Both the position numbers and the translations under genes were made by a program. The notes below the pieces were generated by a model. It was not told where the DNA came from. It saw nothing but the letters and a program-made list of their open reading frames with translations, and ran no database searches. Of a stretch of 64,000 nucleotides of DNA, positions 57,285 to 64,000 are shown piece by piece (positions within the stretch are counted from its first letter, which is position 1; each line of letters begins with the position of its first letter). The stretch covers positions 25,567,440-25,631,439 of the forward strand of contig OY744612.1 in NCBI GenBank assembly GCA_963556255.1. Reading direction: 5' to 3'. Source of the stretch: Allolobophora icterica (Eukaryota; Annelida; Clitellata; Crassiclitellata; Lumbricidae).

Positions 57285-59334
57285 ACTTGTTTTCTTTGCG
57301 TAACTAAATTGGAAAATAAAATCGGTCACGTTTGCTGAATTTAAAGCTATCATTGTTGTAGCTGTAGCTGTTCCACTGGGTCACAGTCACTCAGCCTGTC
57401 ACTGACTTACCTCTATCAATTATTTTGGTTGTATGGTTGAACTAATTATGTCATATTTTCAAACTTCAATGCATGACTTAAATAGGGATATGAATAATAA
57501 TAGAAAGCAAATTTGGTAAAATAAAGGGGCTAAAACGGGCTCCATTCGGCAGCAAATGCTCCAAAATGCGTTGTCGGCTGGGGCTCTGCCAGACCCCACT
57601 GGGGGAACTTGCAACGCTCCCCCATACCCCCCATAGTCGTGGCAAGCTCTGTCCCAGTAGTCCAAATCCGTTAAAATACGCACTGAGAAGGAGCATCCAA
57701 GGATCTCGGCATTGTTCAGTTAATCGGAAATTATGGGTTTTGCACATAAAACCCATTCGTCTTTCGACACTCTCAGGTGATGTCTCTCAGTTGTGGACTA
57801 TTTTCTTCGGCGTCGTCCGGCTATCGTGAAGCAGTGCCTTGTGATCGCGCCGTTGGAGCCTGTGTAAATCCGTCAAGTGAAGAAGTTGTTTCCTATAGGA
57901 CTACGTCTGTGTGCCAAATGAGCTATAGGACGTCTGACGCTCGTAATGCTGTAAAACGGCCGTTAAGCGTTTCGTGACAAAATTCAGCAAAAGCGATGGA
58001 CTGGAAACGTGAATCGTTTGAGCGCTTCTTGTGTATGTAATGGACCGTAATGTTATATTATATGATGCAATGTGACTAGCCGAAAATTTCTCATTGCCAC
58101 GCAAAAGCTGAGACCAGCTTATTCACTGGCATATAATCAGATCTAGTCCGCAAAAGCCAGAACACCTTCGTTGCTTGGTCAGAAGCCTGTTGTTAAGCCG
58201 GGTGACAGCAAGGTGCTAAGATGTGAAGCAATTAAAGTGAAATAGTATCCAATTGTTTGAGCTCCTTGTCTTATTAGGCCAACACAGATAAAACTAAGAC
58301 GTTATGATTTATCCAAATCCACAAAAGGCTTAGAGTCATGTGTGGGCAGTCCGTGGTGATGCATGAGAATGAAACGATATTAAGTTCTTCTGAGTAGTTA
58401 AACACTAACTATACCTACCAGATAATCTTTGCAATTTAAATTAGGCAAGATAGGGTTTCTGTCAACGGCCTGTGCTTGGGGAGGAATTGTTGGAAAGGGT
58501 GCGGTGGTTGGGAGTGGAGAGGGAAGGGATGGCAAGGGGAGAGCGAGAGGAAGAAACGGAATGCACCAGAGGATTTTATAAATGAGGAAAAAAGTTTAGG
58601 AAGTGAAGCAGTGGGAGAGGGAGAAACGGGATTTTTTGCAGAAGTAACATTTTGCGAACTAGCACGTAGATTCACTGTACGTGATAGGCCAGTGTAGTTA
58701 GCATCTTATATAGTTGCCAGAGAAGTTCATGATCTCATGAACGAAAGCCTCTGAAGAGTCTTGGTTTAAATAAAGCATGTACAGCCGTGTGTTTCGGAAT
58801 ATCTACGTGCCTCCTGTCTCGTGCGTTCTAGCCGTCATTTAATCATCTGTGGCTCAGGTGTCTCAAAGGCGTCTGCCAGCGATTTCTTCTGAAGCTGTTT
58901 TCGCAAGCCACCGAATCACGCATGACACGCGAGAGCAGCGAATCCAACATTTCTAAAATTAAATTTATGCTGTAGCGGTCACTTGATTGCGTACTCTCTG
59001 CCGTTTGCCGTTGGAGCCTTGTCGAACTTTGTGTGAAATTACTGAAGATAAAAGTAAAGGCAGCATATTAGTTTACAAACCTTATAGGCACTGTTGGGAT
59101 AAATAGTCAGGGTTACTATTTAAATAGATTAGTAAATGGTACCTGTAGGAAACTATTTAAATAGTATTTTGAAAAGTAAATAGATGTGAACTGTTGCAAA
59201 TACCACATGACTATATGAAAACTATTTGGTCATCATCGGGTTCAGTTATAGATAAATGTTTAGAAAGCATGCAATGTTTTACTGTTTTATTTATTTTAAT
59301 AATAAAAAATTATTTAGTTATTTTAATTTAATTT
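57285..59334. other. Intron 2 part, nothing firm
   Basis: 57530-57760 is GC-rich and may be a repeat relic. 58475-58600 is G/A-rich. No exon was recognised. Confidence 0.4.
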
Positions 59335-59559
59335 CAGTGTTGTGAACTGTTTTCAGTGTTTATTGAGACTCCTCCCAACCCTCACCCGTTTTTCTCGGGA
59401 TTTTAGACCTTCCATTATTGTTCAGTTTCGGAACCTTTTTTCTAGAAAAAAGCACTGGTAACAACTACACAAATGCTATGATTCGGCTAATCTGCCATGA
59501 TGTCATCCAGCCGCGGCTCTCCTTGGGCCGGTTAACGGTACCCAGGTTGGGAAGCACTG
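59335..59559. mobile_element. Possible hAT relic
   Basis: It ends GGTTGGGAAGCACTG, the inverse of the frequent hAT start CAGTGCTTCCCAACC. CAGTG starts lie at 59335 and 59354, and 'ctcccaacc' follows at 59374. The target duplication is not clear. Confidence 0.35.
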
Positions 59560-60654
59560 CTAATTTGGTTGGTGAAACATCTAGCGACCCATGAAGACTT
59601 GTATAGGTGTACAAAAACTGTACATACTTACTGTTGGGTGAATGTTGTCATAACTTGTTTCCTATAGGCAGCACCTCCAAACCAGTCTGGTGTCAACTCA
59701 ATGGATTGCCACCACGTAATCAAACGGGGATCTTGCTGAGATTTTCTGTTGATCCCGCCTTTGACAGGTTCGGTCGGTGTTTGCTCCACGGCTGATCCAT
59801 GTTTCGATCTCCGGGAATTTCTGTAGAGACATTTAAACAAATGAGTTACCTTTACCTGTCCTTATCATGCACATTGCGACACAAATGTAATTAACGTTAG
59901 AGTTTCCTTGCCTGGCGGTTGTCAACCCGAGACCTTTACAGTCTGAGGTGGGCTTCATATATTACCTCTGCACTTCTGTTCCGAGCCACGTCGTTGTATC
60001 CTGCTCCCGACATTGATTGTGTTTTTTTCTCTGGCCGTGATTGGCTGGATTGTTCTCGTGGAGGCTCGCAATTTCCAGCGACCTGCTCGCAGGACGTACT
60101 CCGTCTCGGCACTCGATCGATAGAGTCATCGGCGGAATTTGATTTCTATTCCAATCACGTTGTCGATGCTTTACTTCCGCATGCCCTTTGCCTCTCGTGC
60201 AAATCGCAATTGCATCACGAAATGGCTAATCCCTGTTCTGCACATCGTCAATACTTGACTGAGGCCGTCTGCTTTAGGGGACGTCGTTGAACTGAAAACA
60301 GTCGATAGAAAGGCGCTTTTCACAGCAGCGTACAAGAGTAAGTAAGTTGTAACGCTACAGCCCCTCCGCGGACTCTGACGTCGCAGTGAAACTGCGGAAA
60401 TCCGCGGACTTGCATGATTTGATATACCGCTGGTACAAAAGTTGGTCTCCCAGTAGAGCCGATAAATTTTGGAGATTCACATTATGTTACAAAGTGCTGA
60501 ATGAGGAGTTTTCTTGATATAAATTCATGGACTGTGACACAGGCATTCTTGTCTTAAGAACTGAAGTATTAGTCTACAGCTTTAGGTGCTTAAAGTAGGG
60601 TTGGGTATAGTCCATCAAATTTATGGTCAGACTGCCTAGGGTAAGTCTGGATAT
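59560..60654. other. Intron 2 part, nothing firm
   Basis: A 123-codon ORF (59919-60290) has no recognised domain and no splice support. Confidence 0.4.
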
Positions 60655-60878
60655 TTTTATTCCGGATATTTCTATAGCGCCTCTTGAAGTCAACTACTAC
60701 TCAGAGGCGCTCTCGACTACATCATTTGATACTGTGCCGGAATTTTCACGCCGAAGCGCCACGAGCAATTGCGAGTGAAGGACTTGCCCAAGGTCCGTAC
60801 GCAGCGGCTAGAGTGGAATTCGAACCTGCAACCCTCCGGTCACAAGGCGCCGAACTTACCACTGAGCCACCACGCCCC
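60655..60878 (-). mobile_element. tRNA-derived SINE (family D), full length
   Basis: On the minus strand the head reads GGGGCGTGGTGGCTCAGTGG, then ...GGTTCGAATTCCAC: clear A and B boxes. The body contains a conserved 'cttgggcaagtccttcactc' (minus). The 3' end 'gcgcctctgagtag...aagaggcgctatagaaat' is a family mark shared with 11938-11985 and 37431-37485. Confidence 0.8.
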
Positions 60879-61827
60879 ACGATGTCCAGATAGCTGTCCA
60901 GTTTTTATGTCCATCTCATCAACATCAGTCTTCTCCGTTCTCAAGCATGGTCCCGAGTTGAAGAATGTATACCAGCTGATGCACCAACAGCTGCTTTTAT
61001 TAATTGATGCTTCAATTTAAGTAAACCACTCCCATTGTCTGAGTTTGCTCATGAGACTCACAAATTTGCTCCAGTTTTCTAATTTCAATCATGTAAAGAA
61101 AAATAAAACACAGGGCAGAAAAGATGTATGTGTATTTGTATACATATATGAATGCGAGCATGCGGTCTGATGAAACTTTCTCGTATATATGCATACATAC
61201 AGACACATACATATGCATGTATGGTGTGTCTGGATATTTTGTATATAGTGCATTTCAGGCATCTCACAGTATCCCTAGTGTATATATATGACAGTAGATC
61301 AAGTTCTGTTTGTTCGCTGTCCCAATTTCTGTTGCCATATATCCATTCTTCCGATCCGTTTATGCTATTATCTCTGTGGTCCTCTGTTAACGCTGTTATT
61401 TTGATCAAAATTCGCAACCAGAAAGCGGTTTCAATGCATTGATAGTTTTCCGAAATCGCTTCAATTTTATCGAGACGTTATGTATGGGACGGCATTGTCG
61501 GTCGATTGCTTTGACAGTAATGGCCGGCGTTTCCGCCCCAATTCCTTTGGCAAACTGAATATCTCTTCGGGGAATCGTGTCATGGCAATGTTTTGATTTC
61601 CACAGAAGTCCTTGTCATTTCTGTTGTGGTATTTCTAATGTTGAAAACGTTTTCATCGCTGGCTGAACTGAAAGAAACGAATGTTTTAGTTTAATCTTCG
61701 CAGCGATAAAAAGGATTGATATCTTGCTAAGCTGAAGTTGTTTAGGGGTTCAGGTTTGTTGATGTTCGTCCTGCTCTTGCATCATCAATGCACCTTCATG
61801 TGCGTCTGGCCATACTTTTGGAACTAT
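60879..61827. other. Intron 2 part, nothing firm
   Basis: Short ATAC/TATA-rich tract at 61120-61300; no exon recognised. Confidence 0.4.
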
Positions 61828-61901
61828 AGGAGAAAGTTGCAAAAGATGGACCAGCGCTTAAGACGAACCACTCTGTGGTCCATCTTTGGCAACTTTCCCC
61901 T
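61828..61901 (+). ncRNA. Candidate microRNA precursor hairpin
   Basis: The arms 61828-61853 and 61876-61901 pair over 26 positions with only two or three interruptions: 'agaaagttgcaaaagatgga' against 'tccatctttggcaactttcc'. The loop is 22 bases. Arm length, loop size and isolated mismatches are within the range of animal pre-miRNAs. It sits in intron 2 of the alpha-2/delta gene. I do not recognise the arm sequence as a known miRNA. A small inverted-repeat transposon is the alternative. Confidence 0.45.
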
Positions 61902-62427
61902 AATGCTCGGATCATCTTTAATGTTGGCAAAGAAGGATGCGTTTTCAGTTTCTCTAAGTGACGCCTATTTAGGTCTGTTACAGTTAGACAGCCATATTTG
62001 GATATAAGTGCATAATGATTAAAAAATACTTGATAAAGGACCGTTTGAGAACCTCTCCAAATGCCGCACTCATCACTATTGAACTGACCTCAATCAAGAA
62101 GTTCTTACAAAATTCATAATACGGTTAATTTACATTACATTACATTGCGTGTTTGAAAATTTGGACCTAAGTATTTTATAGCATCTTTGTCCTTTTACAT
62201 CTGTTAGGCATAAAACAGACATTTGATGTCTATGCATTACAGTCTGAATGCGATTTTTGTGTTGTCATGTTGGGAGCAATTCTGAACATTCCTGTTGAAG
62301 AGGCACTATGCAAATGCGTGATTACAATTGCAATAATTACAAATCCCACGGATCTAGGAAGGTATGCTTAAGCTGTGGCATTTTGTGGCTAAACATTACA
62401 TTACACTGAGTATTGAAACAGTTTGTC
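61902..62427. other. Intron 2 part, nothing recognised
   Basis: No repeat or exon seen. Confidence 0.4.
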
Positions 62428-62752
62428 GGGGGTCCGTAGAGTAATGGATAACACACTGGCGTGAAGAGCTGAAGGTACCAAGATCGAACCCCGTAGACCC
62501 CCTAAGGTTTATTCAGCCTTCCACTCGCTCGGTGGCAGCGGTGGTTAAATGAATAGTAGGCCATGGTTGGCGCCGTGTGGCTGCCGCTTAAACAGTTATA
62601 TTCGACTCCTGTAAAACTGTTATCATGTGCTTCTACTGTATACATGTATGTAAGGCGCCCTGCTTGGCTACCGTTTCTACTATATGTATGTTCACTGTAC
62701 AGACCAGTGCGTTTGCAGGCGCTTAATTAAAGAACAGGCTATTATTATTATA
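62428..62752 (+). mobile_element. tRNA-derived SINE (family A), full length
   Basis: It is a near-identical copy of 4666-4994, with head 'ggggtccgtagagtaatgg', B box 'agatcgaacccc' and tail 'gcaggcgcttaattaaagaa' followed by (ATT)n. It ends 49 bp before exon 3 of the alpha-2/delta gene. Confidence 0.85.
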
Positions 62753-62801
62753 ATTCTTTGATGTACTTCTCTCTGAGAGATTTTGTTCGATTCTCTTGTA
62801 G

Positions 62802-62918
62802 AATTACAACGACGTTAAGTCGAGTATTAATTTCGAGGTGGTGAATGGTGACAGTATAGTCGACAACATTGCAAAGTCTTTTGGTGAGCTGTTTGAACGC
62901 AAGATTGAGGCTTTGCAG
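62802..62918 (+). CDS. cacna2d: Calcium channel alpha-2/delta subunit, exon 3
   Basis: Acceptor 'ttcttgtag' and donor 'gtgagt' bound 39 codons in phase 0. It starts NYNDVKSSINFEVVNGDSIV and continues to FERKIEAL. In alpha-2/delta proteins the segment before the VWA-N domain has the form Y-x-x-[5-8]-E-x-x-[DN]G-x-x-[LI]V-x-x-[LI]A-...-K-x-x-A; all these positions match. The rest (VWA, Cache domains, delta part) lies beyond the window. Since only 99 residues are visible, the paralogue cannot be chosen. Confidence 0.78.
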
Positions 62919-62952
62919 GTGAGTGTTTCTCTGTCAATGCAATAAGTATACC

Positions 62953-64000
62953 CAGAGCTGGATTTAGGGTGGTGGGGCCCATCGACACCCACTATGGTGG
63001 GGCCCTTTTGTGCAGCGGATTTTTTGCCTTTGTTGATGTGCAGTCTCCGATAGCGACAACCCTCATACTATAGAGTTATAACATGTCATACTGACTCATA
63101 CAGGCAAAGGTGCTAAAGGCAATGTTAAAATTGTTCACTTATTGTTAACTACTATTTTAGAATTCGAGTAAATGAAAAAAATTGGGAAGATCATTTTGCT
63201 AACAAATAAAACGTCTTCTATAATATTAATAGGCATTAAATAAAACAAAAGTGTTAGCTTTAAACTTCTTTTCCAGTTTTTAATAGAAGTCACTGATACA
63301 GACAAAGAAAGAAAGTAAGTAGAAATAGCTATAAGCAGGACCTACCTACAAATTAAAAGCAGATAGCCTGAGTCAGTAAATTAGCTCAGTTAGGCTTACA
63401 GTTAGGCCTAATTTTGAGTAGGCCCAACAGAGACCATGCACACTTTTCTATTGGCAAAGTCATCAATAAACTGATTAAAATCCGATTGGCGTAGAATATC
63501 ACACTCTATGCTCAATGCTGCAAGGTGGCTAAGTCTCGCGTGTCATGCTTGTGCGAAACCTGTTCTTAATTATCTTCATCGTAGAAAATGAGCCTTCAGC
63601 AGTACAGTGTGTTACCAAGAGCTCCAAGTGCATTCTTAGCATAATTTCCACGTTTGGAAATTAGCTTTCAGCACCTTTGTTGACCTTCTCCTGACTTGTA
63701 TTGAGGACTGCGCTACCTTTCTCGTCTATCAGAAATCTATTCAGTAAACGGCAAAATAGAACATAAATACCTGTTTTATGAATATTTTATATGTAGGCCT
63801 AACTAGTAAAAAATAAACATAGCTATAATTTTCTATTTTTCCAAAATGAATATAAACACTGAACATCGGTTAGAGACTCGTCCAATGCTCCTCTGTGTAA
63901 GAGAGCTTCCCGGAGATGGCTTGTTTCAGAGATTTAGGCCTAAATCTCGGGCTAGCACGCTCCGTACATGGGGACCTTAAATGGCATGGCGCCCATTCAA
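62953..64000 (-). mobile_element. hAT transposon, one end in the window
   Basis: CAGAGCTGGATTTAGGG followed by repeated 'ggtggggccc' motifs looks like a hAT terminus at 62953. A transposase C terminus in minus orientation lies inside. The other terminus was not found before 64000. Confidence 0.5.
63408..63680 (-). pseudogene. hAT transposase C-terminal fragment, frameshifted
   Basis: On the minus strand, 'LELLVTHCTAEGSFSTMKII' (about 63575-63635) is the hAT dimerisation signature (T...E.SFS...). 'LSHLAALSIECDILRQ', then 'FIDDFANRKV', follow after a one-base frameshift near 63540, and the stop is at 63408-63410. The order and spacing are those of the family's C terminus. The copy is inactive. 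Confidence 0.75.

Overview
This is a window of an animal nuclear genome, not bacterial: the coding parts are short exons bounded by AG/GT splice sites with consistent phases, scattered among long introns and a dense load of transposable elements, SINEs, satellites and microsatellites. The frequent 'taggccta' words, the many hAT-type DNA transposons and the SEA/mucin-like and calcium-channel genes suggest a marine invertebrate, perhaps a deuterostome such as an echinoderm or hemichordate. That assignment is inference and weak.

Layout. 1-12069: no gene that I can support; it holds small non-autonomous DNA transposons (76-256, 2930-3252, 4423-4533), SINEs and microsatellites. 12070-17722: one complete LTR retrotransposon with seemingly identical 732-bp LTRs, a 5-bp target duplication, and a single 978-codon ORF that has Gag and a retropepsin but no reverse transcriptase, RNase H or integrase. 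19021-33277: a plus-strand gene for a single-pass membrane protein with a Thr/Ala/Gly-rich mucin-like ectodomain, a possible SEA-like region, a transmembrane helix and an acidic cytoplasmic tail. Nine exons can be chained in frame; the first exon (start of the signal peptide) was not found. Its introns carry at least three hAT elements, a degenerate LINE, a 5'-truncated LINE with a possible restriction-like endonuclease, and an internal duplication that copied an exon.

33300-39700: intergenic, with a tiny TTAA-flanked palindrome, SINEs, a 168-bp hAT element and a LINE relic split by a SINE. 39799-64000: the 5' end of a plus-strand gene recognised as a voltage-gated calcium channel alpha-2/delta subunit (CACNA2D family). 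It has a TATA box and CpG-rich promoter, a signal-peptide exon (39901-40007), exon 2 (53179-53251) and exon 3 (62802-62918); the gene continues past the window. Intron 1 opens with a 2.6-kb array of 28-bp repeats in higher-order blocks, then a 1.1-kb array of 24-bp repeats. Intron 2 carries two microRNA-like hairpins.

The two host genes encode surface proteins but nothing in the window shows that they work together. The most unusual items are the pol-less but recently active LTR element with its long unknown tail domain, the set of hAT elements with perfect 8-bp target duplications (one with a matching empty site in a duplicated sequence), and the hairpin at 61828-61901.
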